In this document: in pieces, positions 1 to 10,250 of the stretch
How the letters are laid out: every line of letters starts with the position of its first letter
Numbering within the stretch: the first letter of the stretch is position 1
DNA from: Heloderma charlesbogerti
Lineage: Eukaryota; Chordata; Lepidosauria; Squamata; Helodermatidae
DNA: 64,000 nt
Assembly (NCBI GenBank): GCA_026122225.1
Contig: JANEZZ010002064.1
Span: 124,001-188,000 of the forward strand
Direction of reading: 5' to 3'
Notes under the pieces: model-generated
Database searches by the model: none
What the model saw: the letters and a program-made list of their open reading frames with translations, nothing else
What the model was told of the DNA's origin: nothing
Position numbers and translations under genes: made by a program

Positions 1-480
1 TCTGTTTAAAATTTGGGGCATATGATAACTGTGATTATGTAAAAATGCCACCATGTCATTAATATAAAAATTGAAAAGAAATGGTGGTAAGATGCAACCT
101 TGATGGACTCCTTTATGGAATGAGATCTGTAATGGCAAAATTTGAACCTGTTCTCACCTTCAAATAGGTTTCTAAGTAAAGTGCTTTTATTAATCATAAA
201 AGCCTCAAATCTATATTTGTATTTGCCAACTTTTCCCAAAGACGGCATCTGTTTATGCAATCAGAAGCTTCACTTAAATCTATGAAAGCTGCAAAAAGCT
301 GTCCACCCTTAACGGAATACTTAGTTATGAGATGGTGTAAAATATAACAGTTACCCAGGGTAGATAGTCCTTTCCTAAAACCAGACTGCTCTTCTGCAAA
401 AATGGCCTTTCCTTCCACCCAGTCCTGAATGAGGTAAAGAGCATAGTGCCTATCAAGAGGGAGGTCTACTTTCAAAAGTT
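1..480 (-). pseudogene. LINE reverse-transcriptase fragment running off the left edge
   Basis: Minus-strand reading from about 480 downward gives RT motifs in order: SGFRKGLSTLGNCYILHHLI, FAAFIDLSEASDCI (RT block A, the usual Asp-x-x-x-Ala-Phe-Asp changed to Ser-Asp), RLWEKLANTNIDLRLL and, in another frame near 60-110, KGVHQGCILPPFLFNFYIND (block B). Frameshifts and the changed catalytic block show it is dead. The block spacing is that of a non-LTR retrotransposon of the I/Jockey-like kind; the family was not settled. The window edge cuts off the YxDD block. Confidence 0.75.
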
Positions 481-959
481 GACGTAGTTTGTTTAAAACT
501 GTATGTTAGCAAATTATGCGTTGGAACGATTTCCAATGCTCAAGAGCAGTGCTTTTCAAAATGTGCTCTAGGGTATCCTGCGTTTCCTTGGAAGCTTATC
601 AGGCAGGGCTTCTCCCAGGGGGAAGACCAGCAATGGAGACTGTCTTCAGTGAAAGGCAGCCTCTGTTGCTATGCCCAGCTGGAAGGGAGTCCTGACTGTG
701 TTCTTGCATATGTGCAGAGTCATGGTAAGTTCCAACAGGCCTGCCTGGCACCATATACGAGTGTGACCTTCAGAATATACCCCAGAATTCTCTGCAGTAT
801 TTAGGAATTTCTGTGTAGTCAAGTTGAGGTCAAAAGTATTTCCCACAGATAGAACATTTGAAACCTGCCTATCTAATTGAGCATTAATATTTCTGAAGGT
901 CCCTTTTATCTCCAAACTGTTGAAGAACCTAAATACATTATTTTCATTTATTTTGCTGT
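481..959. other. Unassigned sequence
   Basis: No coding region, RNA gene or recognised repeat was seen. Base composition is ordinary for the window. Confidence 0.4.
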
Positions 960-2175
960 CTGTTTCCCACCTCCCAGCTGAGCAGAGCAGAGCAAGCTGC
1001 TCCAGCTGGTCCAGGGACTACAGAAGCAAGTGAGCTCCCAGAGAGAGAGCGACCAGAATGAGCAAACAGGGGGAGCAAACAGGAGTTGGCCAGGGGAGTT
1101 CGGCAGGGGAGGTCAAGGGGGAGGCCCCTAACATTTTTTTTTCTTTTTTAACTAACTTTTTCTTTCATTTATTTGTCTTGTAACACACACTTCCACACCA
1201 GTGGGACTCTGCTTTTAACCTCTACTGAGTAGAGGAGCAGGCACAGGCTAGTCAAGAATAATCACAAAGCTAGACACAAAAAGGGAATAGAGGCTATGGA
1301 AGGACAAAACTCTCCAGTGGTGGTGACCTGCAAGATGTGTGCAATGTTTGTTTTCTTGCCTGAGAAAAACATGGCCTACACCTGCAACAAGTGCAAGTTG
1401 ATCACGCTGCTGGAAGAAAAAGTAAGTGGACTGGAGCGGCGACTGTCGACCCTCCAGGGAATAAGAGAACACGAAGAGTTCTTGGACAGACTGGGAGAAC
1501 TACAGCAGCAAAGGGAAGACCAGAAGCTTGAAGAGCAACAGCAAGATGAGGCAGAAGTGGGAAATGCTGAGGGGACGAAAAGTAGAAGATACTCCTTGGA
1601 AAAGGGTGACAGTTAGGAGAAGAAGAACTAGACGCCACTCTGCACCAGTGGAAGCAGTGAAGCTGTGGAACCGATTCCAGGTACTTGCGGATGAGACTGG
1701 AGGGCAGCCTTTAGAGCAAGAATCACAGGGGAACCTACATGAGAGTGAGCAAGAGGCTGAAGGTCAATCAAACAGAGGCGATGAAACCCAGGCCTACAAC
1801 AAGAAGAAGAGAAGAGTGGTAGTAGTGGGAGACTCCTTGCTGCATGGGATCGAGACCCAAGTATGTTGCGAAGACCCGTGGACTCGTCAGGTATGTTGTC
1901 TCCTAGGAGGACGGATTAGAGACGTGACTGAAAGGTTGCCTGCACTCATAAAGCCCACTGACAGGTATCCCTTTCTTCTCATCCATGTGATTTCTTCGTA
2001 GCCAAGCGGAGCTATGAAGAAATCACGTCAGACTTTGAAGCTTTGGGAAGTAAACTCAAGAACTTTGGGGCCCAGATAGTTTTCTCATCCATAGCTCCAG
2101 TAGTTAGAAGAGGGATAGAAAGGGAAAGAAAAATAATCTGGGTGAATGACTATCAGGCTGTCTTCTGGGGATGAG
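960..2175 (+). pseudogene. CR1 LINE 5' region and ORF1 (zinc finger plus SGNH esterase), frameshifted
   Basis: An ATG at 1296 opens VTCKMCAMFVFLPEKN and YTCNKCK, a CxxC...CxxC zinc finger, followed by a coiled-coil-like stretch (LEEKVSGLERRLSTLQ). After a frameshift near 1590 the protein continues in the next frame to KKKRRVVVVGDSLLHGIE, the GDSL box of an SGNH esterase (1828-1839), then GGRIRDVTERLPALIKPTD and, after another break, FGAQIVFSSIAPVVRRGI. This zinc finger, coiled coil and esterase order is that of vertebrate CR1 ORF1, whose product is thought to bind RNA and lipids during retrotransposition. ORF2 is missing, so this is a 3'-truncated relic. Bases 960-1295 resemble a CR1 5' leader but are less certain. 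Confidence 0.82.
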
Positions 2176-2934
2176 GTCTTTGAAAATATTTACAGATGAA
2201 TATTTTTCTGTGTACCTGGGAAGCCCCCAAGAATGCAGATGCGACTACCTTGTCTGTGGGCAACTGTGTTCCATTCCCCTGCTGATAGGCATACAGCCAT
2301 CAAGTTATGCAATCCCTCCCTGCAACTCTATGTATGAATCAGGGCTGATAAATTTCTGACAAATATTTTAACTTTTTCTTTTTTGAGCTCCTCCTGAACA
2401 ATTGGAGAATTTCAGTCCTTCTGTGGAAAATATTCAGCAAAATGGCCTCCCCAATTTCGCCTTTCACAAATAGGGCGGAGAGTTTTATATACAACTGTGT
2501 ATCCAGTTCTAATATTGTTTGGTATTTTAATCATATTGAAGGAAGCAATGGGCTGCCTGGGCCCTACTCCTTCCAATCCTCCTTTCTTAGTCCCTCATTG
2601 CTATCTCCATCTACCAGTCACAACAGGGTTTTATTCAGTCTTAAGTGAGTTTACATTTTTCAGAAGAGATTATTTTGAGAAATTTTCCGAGAGTTTGCTT
2701 TTTCACCCCTATCCAAACTGTTGGGAAAATTCATCTCTCCACCCACCCCACGAGAATATTCAGCGAAATGCCCACTCCCAATAAACAGAATGGAGAATTT
2801 GGGGAGGCCACTTTTGCTCAGCCAAAGTAATGTACCAGTGAATGTTCAAAGTGATGTGAAGGCTACCTTCTTTTAAGAATTGGTCTGCCATCAAAATACT
2901 GCTCTAACAACCTTTGGAAGATTTGTAGGTGACT
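2176..2934. other. Unassigned AT-rich sequence before the BovB insertion
   Basis: No gene recognised. Two stretches (about 2420-2470 and 2755-2815) share weak inverted similarity around AATATTCAGC and GGCCTCCCCAA, suggesting a decayed foldback repeat. Too degenerate to classify. Confidence 0.3.
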
Positions 2935-2945
2935 ACTGGGAAAAG

Positions 2946-5900
2946 CCCCTTCATGGATCACTGCCTTGTTGTGGCGAAGGGGCTTGCGTAACTCAGTGAA
3001 GCCATAAGCTATGCCGTGCAGGGCCACCCAAGATGGACAGGTCATGGCAGAGAGTTCTGACAAAATGTGGTCCACTGGAGAAGGAAATGGCAACCCACTC
3101 CAGTATTCTTGCCAAGAGAACCCCATGGAACATATCACAAGGCTAAAAGAGATGACGCCGGAAGATGAGCCCCTCAGGTCGGAAGGTGTCTGATATACTA
3201 CTGGGGAAGAGCAGAGGGTATTTCCAAGTAGCGCCAGAAAGAGTGAAGCGGCTGGGCCAAAGCTGAAAGGACACTCAGCTGTGGATGTGTCTGGTGGTGA
3301 AAAGAAAATCCGATGCTGTAAAGAACAATATTGTTTAGGAACCTGGAATGTTAGATCAATGAATCAAGGTAAGCTGGAGGTGGTCAAACATGAGATGGCA
3401 AGATTGAACATCGACATCTTGGGAATCAGCGAACTAAAATGGACAGGAATGGGCGAATTTAATTCAGGTGACCATCATATCTACTATTGTGGCCAAGAAT
3501 CCCTTAGAAGAAATGGAGTAGCACTCATAGTCAACAAAAGGGTAGGAAAAGCAGTACTGGGGTACAATCTTAAAAATGATAGAATGATCTCAGTACGAAT
3601 CCAAGGCAAACCATTCAACATCACAATAATTCAAGTCTATGCCCCAACCACTGATGCCGAAGAAGCTGAGGTTGATCGGTTCTATGAAGACCTCCAACCC
3701 CTTCTAGAACTAACACCAAAAAAAGATGTCCTCTTCATCATAGGGGACTGGAATGCTAAAGTAGGAAGTCAAGAAACCACCAGGATAACAGGCAGGCATG
3801 GCCTTGGTGTACAAAATGAAGCAGGACAAAAGCTAATAGAGTTTTGCCAAGAGAACATGCTGATCATAGCAAACACTCTTTTCCAACAGCACAAGAGACG
3901 ACTCTATACATGGACATCACCAGATGGTCAATATCGAAATCAGATTGATTATGTCCTTTGCAGCCAAAGATGGAGAAGCTCAATACAGTCAGTAAAAACA
4001 AGACCTGGAGCCGACTGTGGCTCAGATCATGAGCTGCTTCTTGCAAAATTTCGGCTTAAATTGAAGAACGTCGGGAAAACCACTAAACCATTCAGGTATG
4101 ACCTAAATCATATCCCTTATGAATATACAGTGGAGGTGAGGAATAGATTTCAGGGATTAGACCTGATAGACAGAGTGCCTGAGGAACTATGGACGGAGGT
4201 CCGTAACATTGTTCAGGAGGCAGCAACGAAATCCATCCCAAAGAAAAAGAAATGCAAGAAAGCCAAGTGGCTGTCTGATGAGGCTTTACAAGTAGCTGAG
4301 GAAAGAAGGGAAGCAAAAAGCAAGGGAGAAAGGGAAAGATATATCCAACCGAATGCAGAGTTCCAGAGAATAGCAAGGAGAGACAAGAAGGCCTTCTTAA
4401 ATGAACAATGCAAGGAAATCGAGGAAAACAACAGAATGGGAAAGACTAGCGATCTCTTCAAGAAAATTGGAGATCTCAAGGGAACGTTTTGTGCAAAGAC
4501 AGGCATGATAAAGGACAAAGGAGGCAGGGACCTCACAGAAGCAGATGAGATTAAGAAGAGGTGGCAAGAATACACAGAAGAACTATACAGGAAAGATCTT
4601 AATGTCCTTGATAGCCATGATAGTAATGTCCTTGATAGCCATGATAGTGCGGTCACTGAACTTGAGCCGGACATCCTTGAGAGTGAAGTCAAGTGGGCCT
4701 TAGGAAGCATTAGTAACAACAAAGCTAGCGGAGATGACAGTATTCCAGCTGAGCTATTTAAAATCCTAAAAGATGATGCTGTTAAAGTGCTGCATTCAAT
4801 ATGCCAACAAATTTGGAACACTCAGCAATGGCCGCAAGACTGGAAAAGGCCAGTTTACATTCCAATTCCAAAGAAGGGCAACGCCAAAGAGTGTTCAAAC
4901 TATCGCACAATTGCGCTCATTTCACATGCCAGCAAGGTGATGCTCAAAAACCTACAAGCTAGGCTTCAGCAGTATGCGAACCGAGAACTACCGGAAGTAC
5001 AGGCTGGGTTTCGAAGAGGCAGAGGAACTAGAGATCAAATCGCCAACATTCGCTGCATCATGGAGAAAGCAAGAGAATTCCAGAAAAACATCTATTTCTG
5101 CTTCATTGACTACGCTAAAGCCTTTGATTGTGTGGATCACAACAAACTGTGGCAAATTCTTAAAGTGATGGGAGTACCAGACCACCTTACCTGTCTCCTG
5201 AGAAACCTGTACCAGGGTCAAGAAGCAACAGTAAGAACCGGACATGGAACAACCGAGTGGTTCAAAATTGGGAAAGGAGTACGACAAGGCTGCATATTGT
5301 CACCCTGCTTATTTAACTTATATGCAGAGTACATCATGACAAATGCCTGGTTGGATGAATCAGAGGTCGGAATTAAGATTGCTGGGAGAATTATCAACAA
5401 CCTCCGATATGCAGACGATACCACCCTAATGGCAGAAAGTGAAGAGGATCTAAAGAGCCTCTTGTTGAGGGTGAAAGAGGAGAGTGCAAAAGCTGGTTTG
5501 AAACTCAACATTAAAAAAACTAAGATCATGGCATCTGGCCCTATCACTTCCTGGCCTATAGAAGGGGAAGAAATGGAAGCAGTGACAGATTTTACTTTCT
5601 TGGGCTCCAAGATCACCGCAGACGGTGACTGTAGCCATGAAATTAAAAGACGCTTGCTCCTTGGGAAGAAAGCTATGGCCAACCTAGACAGCATAGTAAG
5701 AAGCAGAGACATCACCTTGCCGACAAAGGTCCGTCTAATCAAAGCTATGGTTTTCCCAGTAGTAACGTATGGCTGTGAGAGCTGGACTATAAGGAAGGCT
5801 GAGCGCCAAAGAATTGATGCCTTCGAACTGTGGTGCTGGAGAAGACTCTTACGAGTCCCCTGGACTGCAAGGAGGTCAAATCCGTCCATCCTAAAGGAAA

Positions 5901-6179
5901 TCAACCCTGAGTGTTCACTGGAAGGACAGATACTGAAGCTGAAGCTCAAATATTGTGGCCACCTAATGCGAAGAGAAAACTCCCTGGAAAAGACCCTGAT
6001 GCTGGGAAAGACTGAAGGCAAAAGGAGAAGGGGACGGCAGAGGATGAGATGGCTGGATAGCATCACCGATGCAATGAATATGGACTTGAGCACGCTCCGG
6101 GAGAGAGCGCAGGACAGGAAGGCCTGGCGTGCTATGGTCCATGGGGTCACGAAGAGTCGGACACGACTGAACAACAACA
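2946..6179 (+). mobile_element. BovB (RTE-clade) LINE, near full length, with target-site duplication
   Basis: A roughly 3.2-kb RTE-clade non-LTR retrotransposon of the BovB family. It begins at TCATGGATCACTGCCTTGTT after the flank sequence and ends in the typical BovB tail, GAGTCGGACACGACTGAAC followed by (AAC)n. An 11-bp direct repeat, ACTGGGAAAAG, flanks it at 2935-2945 and 6180-6190, marking the target duplication. It carries a single long open frame. BovB is known for patchy, horizontally transferred distribution among squamates, ruminants and others. The intact frame and clean duplication mean a relatively recent insertion. Its own 3' tail recurs at 21824-21946 and 61599-61764. Confidence 0.92.
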
Positions 6180-6349
6180 ACTGGGAAAAGGGCCTTCTCA
6201 GTACTGGTGCCCTGGTTGTAGAAAGTTTTCACCCGGGAAACTCACTTGGCCCCTATGTTGGTATAATTTTAGCACCAGGTGAAGACCTTTTTATTTTTCA
6301 TAAAACTAAACCACTTTATCTTCTTAAGGTTCTTACACTGATGTTTTAA
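3281..6349 (+). CDS. BovB ORF2: apurinic-like endonuclease plus reverse transcriptase
   Basis: Uninterrupted 1022-codon frame. The N-terminal part is an EEP-family endonuclease: LGTWNVRSM (about residue 20), ISELKWTGMG, VYAPTTDAEEAE, IGDWNAKVG (about 153-161) and the catalytic SDH near 248. A charged linker follows, then RT with NYRTIALISHASKVMLKNL, AGFRRGRGTRDQI, FIDYAKAFDCVDH (about 608-620, catalytic Asp), GVRQGCILSPCLFNLY and YADD at 710-713 (catalytic Asp pair). The C-terminus has CESWTIRKAERQRIDAFELW and the tail-encoded GVTKSRTRLNNNN. No stop lies inside the element, so the frame runs 170 bp into flanking DNA to 6349. A 24-bp unit is tandemly duplicated at 4601-4624/4625-4648, repeating NVLDSHDS in the linker. 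All visible catalytic residues are intact, so activity is plausible but unproven. Confidence 0.9.
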   Translation: MDVSGGEKKIRCCKEQYCLGTWNVRSMNQGKLEVVKHEMARLNIDILGISELKWTGMGEFNSGDHHIYYCGQESLRRNGVALIVNKRVGKAVLGYNLKNDRMISVRIQGKPFNITIIQVYAPTTDAEEAEVDRFYEDLQPLLELTPKKDVLFIIGDWNAKVGSQETTRITGRHGLGVQNEAGQKLIEFCQENMLIIANTLFQQHKRRLYTWTSPDGQYRNQIDYVLCSQRWRSSIQSVKTRPGADCGSDHELLLAKFRLKLKNVGKTTKPFRYDLNHIPYEYTVEVRNRFQGLDLIDRVPEELWTEVRNIVQEAATKSIPKKKKCKKAKWLSDEALQVAEERREAKSKGERERYIQPNAEFQRIARRDKKAFLNEQCKEIEENNRMGKTSDLFKKIGDLKGTFCAKTGMIKDKGGRDLTEADEIKKRWQEYTEELYRKDLNVLDSHDSNVLDSHDSAVTELEPDILESEVKWALGSISNNKASGDDSIPAELFKILKDDAVKVLHSICQQIWNTQQWPQDWKRPVYIPIPKKGNAKECSNYRTIALISHASKVMLKNLQARLQQYANRELPEVQAGFRRGRGTRDQIANIRCIMEKAREFQKNIYFCFIDYAKAFDCVDHNKLWQILKVMGVPDHLTCLLRNLYQGQEATVRTGHGTTEWFKIGKGVRQGCILSPCLFNLYAEYIMTNAWLDESEVGIKIAGRIINNLRYADDTTLMAESEEDLKSLLLRVKEESAKAGLKLNIKKTKIMASGPITSWPIEGEEMEAVTDFTFLGSKITADGDCSHEIKRRLLLGKKAMANLDSIVRSRDITLPTKVRLIKAMVFPVVTYGCESWTIRKAERQRIDAFELWCWRRLLRVPWTARRSNPSILKEINPECSLEGQILKLKLKYCGHLMRRENSLEKTLMLGKTEGKRRRGRQRMRWLDSITDAMNMDLSTLRERAQDRKAWRAMVHGVTKSRTRLNNNNWEKGLLSTGALVVESFHPGNSLGPYVGIILAPGEDLFIFHKTKPLYLLKVLTLMF

Positions 6350-6508
6350 ATTTTGGATCCCACTGCTTTTCATCTTTAGTGTCTTATGTTTTTGAGTGTT
6401 TTATTGTGCTCTTAATTTTATTTTGTGAGCAGCCCTGAGCATTTAAAGGGTGTGATTTACATCCACATAATACCATAAATCATTCCTCCCACCACCACAA
6501 TTCCTGCC
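6191..6508 (+). repeat. Possible LINE 3' region interrupted by BovB
   Basis: After the BovB duplication a frame reads ESFHPGNSLGPYVGIILAPG and then KTKPLYLLKVLTLMF before AT-rich sequence ending ACAGCCCTGAGC-like. The composition resembles the 3' end of an L2-type LINE into which BovB inserted, but the match is weak. Confidence 0.3.
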
Positions 6509-6714
6509 GAGTAATGTGATGTTTTCCCCCTTGTATATTACATTTCCCATCGGTAAATCAGGCTTCTCAAGAATATCAGTATCTGGCAGCAGCGCAAACA
6601 CAATGAATTCTTGATGTAGACAGATGATGTTTTCTTGCCTTCTGGTGACACATGCTTGCTTGCTCTTTATATACATTTGAATTAGTTTCAGTCAGCATGG
6701 TCTTCAATGATGGC

Positions 6715-6962
6715 CTCTAGCTTGGATGGCTTTAAAAGGAGATTGGACAAATTCATGGAGGATGGATCGATCAATGACATAGTGACCATGTGAAACCTCT
6801 AGATCTAGAGGCAGAATACTGATTGCTAGGGAGCACTAGCAGGAGAGGTCTATGGCTTTCATGCCCTGCATAAGGGGTTCCAGGAGGCATGTGGCTGGCC
6901 AGCATGGAAAGCAATATTGTGGACTAGATAGATGTAGCTTTGGTCTGATCCAGCAGGATTCC
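6715..6962 (+). mobile_element. CR1-like LINE 3' end
   Basis: GGCTTTAAAAGGAGATTGGA, GACAAATTCATGGAGG and TTTGGTCTGATCCAGCAGG match, in order, the 3' region of the CR1-like copies at 11377-12494 and 39943-41073. The terminal repeat units are degraded. Confidence 0.7.
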
Positions 6963-7072
6963 TCTTCAGTTGTTATGCAAAATGTCCATCTTGCCCAGAC
7001 TAACAGTAAAAATCAACACATCTCCTTTGCTCTCATGTCTTTGACATTGTAACTTTTAGGGAAGGGGTTCTA

Positions 7073-7110
7073 ATCAGTGGAGGCTGATGGCTCCAATGTC
7101 AGTGTGGCAA
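7073..7110 (+). repeat. Fragment of the CAGT...ACTG foldback hAT family
   Basis: TCAGTGGAGGCTGATGGCTC matches the terminal inverted repeat of the element at 41742-41961. Confidence 0.5.
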
Positions 7111-7189
7111 TAAAATGGCTGCCAAATTGAATTCCCTCCAGAGGAAAATTCATATCTCATCAAACATATAATCAAATAAACTACAGCTG

Positions 7190-7930
7190 AGCCCTGGGTA
7201 GGGCCCAGGAAGCCCTGACAATATAAGCCTTCAGTTTCAGCCTAGCCAGCCTAGAAACAATGCTGTTTCTTCAGCTCCTAATGCCTTGTTTCCATGACCT
7301 TGACTCGTGCTTGGACCTCTATATTATCAACCTTGGACCTCTGCTTGACACTGCCTCTGGATTCTGATTATACTTGCCTGCTATCCTATGCACTTGACCT
7401 TGACTACATTCCTGACTTATCTCTCAACAATACTTATTTGCCAGTAAAAATTCTGCTTTGCTCTTGGCCTGCTTAATTGACTCCTCCATTGCAGTTAACT
7501 GTGTGCATGTGTTTGCATAGCAAGAAGCTGAACAGGATGGCATTGTTTCAAGCACTGGCTAAGTATGTCGCCAGAGTCCCCTGAGCCCCATGCAGGGCTC
7601 AGCTGTAGTTCTTTATAGCCCTCTGGCAAGAGTCCTACTCTTGAGTTGTTTCCTCTTAAGGAGTCCCTCTCTGCAAGCAAACACTCCTTCTCAAGGGAGC
7701 TCTACTGGCCTACCTCTAGAGGCAATGACACTCATGTAGGCCAGGGGGTTGCTCAGCCTCTGCCTCAGCGGCAAAGCCCCTTGCTTCTTGCTGGGGTGGA
7801 CCTGTGGCCATCTCCCCCGAGGGCCCAGGCTCCTCCTGGGCTTCTGACATTGGCTGATATGGAGTTCTCTTGATCTCTGGGAGCTCTAGCTCCTCCTCTG
7901 AGGAAGATTCCTCCACTGTGGGCATGACAA
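7190..7930. repeat. LTR-like retrotransposon relics (two orientations)
   Basis: Bases 7190-7480 (+) contain AATATAAGCC followed by runs of GACCTTGACT/TTGGACCTCTG pentamer-like phrases, a composition typical of reptile Ty3/gypsy LTRs. Bases 7495-7929 read on the minus strand from TGTCATGCCCACAGTGGAGG with an acidic frame (EESSSEEELELPEIKR) and a TATA-like GGGCTATAAAGAAC. A similar acidic frame occurs in the LTR at 55631-56198. No primer-binding site or second LTR was found; the boundaries are guesses. Confidence 0.35.
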
Positions 7931-8950
7931 TGAGAGGGAAAGCACTGCTGATTTACCAACCCATCCAAGCAAGCACTCCTTCAGCATTCCAAAAGGGCAG
8001 CCTATCAAACTAGACATATCTGGGGACAAGCTTTAGGCTTGTGTCCACACTTACCTTGTCCAAGTGAATGGGGCTGTTGTAAGACAGTGGTTGCTGGCCA
8101 TCTTTATGAACAACTCTTCCAGAAGCAATGGCCTTCTGTGTCAAGCTCTTATGTTGTAATGCCAAGAAGGCCTCCCAAGGTGACCAGGAGGAGGACGATG
8201 GGTCAATGAAATGCGAATGCACTAAAAGTGGACTACTGTGTACTGGATTATGTCAATGTGGTGGTGACTGCAATAACCGCTTAGCATTATGAAGAAGCAA
8301 TATTGCATTGTATAAGATTGTAATGCAGTGTATTACAGATTGGCTCAGTTTGTTGCTGGTTTTGACACAATGCAATTATAGTTATACTGTAAGGAAAAAT
8401 TTGGCCTAGTAGAGAGACTTTTATGCCCATATTACACACATTTTATGCTGAATAAGCTATTCCCTTGCATGGAATATTGATCTGTGCACTACTGCGAATT
8501 TTAGTGCATAAAGTTTTATGAGATTTCCATTCATATCTTTTGCATGGAACAATCTGTTACAGTAAACTGCCAGTTGTCATGTTGAAAATTGACCGGTGCA
8601 ATTTAAAGTTACTAGTTCCACATCTGAGATTGTTAATATTGCTGTCAGGTAAACTTCCACCAGGTTTCATGACCATATTACGAAAACAGCAATCCTGTTG
8701 TAAACTGGAACATATTATCTCCATCCTATTTTTTTAAGCCTTTCCCTGCATCATAGTCACCTACTTCGACCCTAAGTAATAGTGCCGACTTGATTTGATT
8801 CATATGCTTGTAACTCACTGTCCTTTTGGCACAACTGAAGAAATGTTTCTAGCTTTTGCATACAAGTTTAAAGATTCTCCCCAGGCTTATGTTGTAAGTA
8901 TTACAAAGTATTATAAAATTAGTACAAATATTCCATGCATCTCCTCTACT
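7931..8950. other. Unassigned sequence between the inverted arms
   Basis: About 1 kb without a recognised gene, RNA or repeat; AT-rich with no long open frame. Confidence 0.4.
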
Positions 8951-9168
8951 GCTAGAAGCCATCATTGAAGACGATGCTGATTGAAACTAATTCAAATGTG
9001 TGTAAAGAGCAAGCAAGCATGTGTCACCAGAAGGCAAGAAAACATCTGCCTACATCAAGAATCCATTGTGTTTGCGCTGCTGCCAGATACTGATATTCTT
9101 GAGAAGCCTGATTTGCCGACAGGAAGTGTAATATAAAAGGGGGAAAACATCACATTACTCTGTTCTAT

Positions 9169-9779
9169 TTAACTGATGTGTTCCCTGATCAGTGATGATG
9201 CTGTGCAATGTCACAAATTGTCCTTGCTTACATCTTACCCTCTACACACCCACACTTTTCCTTGGTCAACAAGGAGGCTTCACGTTGTCTTGGTCCCGTA
9301 CTGCATTATGAAGCATCTAGCCTTACTGATAGAAGAGGGCTCTCTCTCACTGCTTAACCCATCTTGCCAGCTACTGAAGTAAGCAACAAACGGGCGTGGG
9401 TCAACTTACAAGAGCATTCCTCTAACAAAACAGGCTCAACAACAAACAGTTGTTATCGTTGTGTTGCAAATAATTGCCCGGAGAGCTTGTGAACCATCCA
9501 GAGAGCTTCAGCTATTGGGCAGTATAGAAATGTAATAAATAATTATAAAAATAAAAAGATTTTTTTAAAAAACAACAGTAAGGCTCAGATGCTTCATAAA
9601 GCAATACAAGGCCATGACAACATGGGGCATCTTTGCTGGTCCCAGGCGCTCCATCCTCCCCATCTGGATTTGGCCTGAAAGACCCAGGAAAAATGTGGGG
9701 GCATAGAGGGTAAGTTGTAAGGAAGCACAATTTGTGACATTACACAACATCATCACTGATCATGGGGCACGTCTGTTAA
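9169..9779. repeat. Foldback repeat, arms 9169-9329 and 9577-9779
   Basis: CTGATCAGTGATGATGCTGT on the left is matched by the reverse complement of ACAACATCATCACTGATCAT on the right. The match continues through GTCACAAATTGT, CTTACCCTCTA, CCACA.TTTTTCCT and TATGAAGCATCT...CCTTACTG. The right arm carries about 40 extra bases (GGCCAAATCCAGATGGGGAG region). The loop holds a LINE/SINE-type tail at about 9470-9560. The left arm starts only 9 bp after the 8951-9160 arm, so four arms are arranged as two nested-adjacent inverted pairs. Confidence 0.8.
9470..9560 (+). repeat. LINE/SINE-type 3' tail
   Basis: CCAGAGAGCTTCAGCTATTG followed by GGGCAGTATAGAAATGTAAT and AAATAATTATAAAAATAAA. The same tail occurs on the opposite strand at about 17110-17190. 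Confidence 0.55.
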
Positions 9780-10039
9780 GGCATCAGCCTAAACTTCCAG
9801 TTTCCCAGTTTTGTGGAGCTTGAGTCAACATGAGATAGCCTTAACTATGGTCTTAAACTGGCAGGGTTTTTTAAATCATTGAACAGAACTGTACGCAAGC
9901 TTTTTACAATAACCAGTGCTTTAGCACCTTGTATATATATGTGAATTCTTACACATCTGACAACACTGGCTTAACTCATCTATCTGCGGTATTAGCACAA
10001 TTAAGCCAAACATTGCCAGAGGCTTCATTTTTAAAACTT

Positions 10040-10235
10040 GTTTTATTGATTATGGGTTGTATCCAATGGTGTCCTTCCACCAGCAGGTAGAATTTCCCCT
10101 CTCACCTGCAGTCCCCCATATCTGCTCCAGAGGGTTGGGGGATCTCCAGAGCAGAGTTGGGAGTGGGGGTTGGAGGGGGAAGAAGTGGCAGGGAAAGTCC
10201 TATTGCACAAGCATAACATTGGATTTAGCCCACTA
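10040..10235 (-). repeat. Short interspersed repeat, copy A
   Basis: Its reverse complement resembles 43690-43930: AAATCCAATGT near the start, CTGCTC.GAGA/CAGTCCCCC.ACCCTC, TGGAGCAGAT in the middle and TTGGATACAACCC at the end. A family of about 200 bp with no coding content; class unknown. Confidence 0.55.
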
Positions 10236-10250
10236 ATCCCAACATACATG

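Larger units (their letters stand above)
6509..9160. repeat. Inverted duplication, arms 6509-6721 and 8951-9160
   Basis: The left arm (starting GAGTAATGTGATGTTTTCCC) is repeated in reverse complement at the right arm (ending GGGGGAAAACATCACATTAC). Matching continues through CTTCTGGTGACACATGCTTG and ends at GATGGCCTCTAGC against GCTAGAAGCCATC, with only scattered mismatches over about 210 bp. Between the arms are a CR1 tail, LTR-like sequence and about 1 kb of unassigned DNA. Either two copies of one interspersed repeat in opposite orientation or an inverted duplication. Confidence 0.8.

Noticed and set aside
5218..6180. A 320-codon minus-strand frame within BovB
   Set aside because: Antisense shadow of the RT coding region, rich in Ser/Leu from reverse-complemented codons, with no motif.
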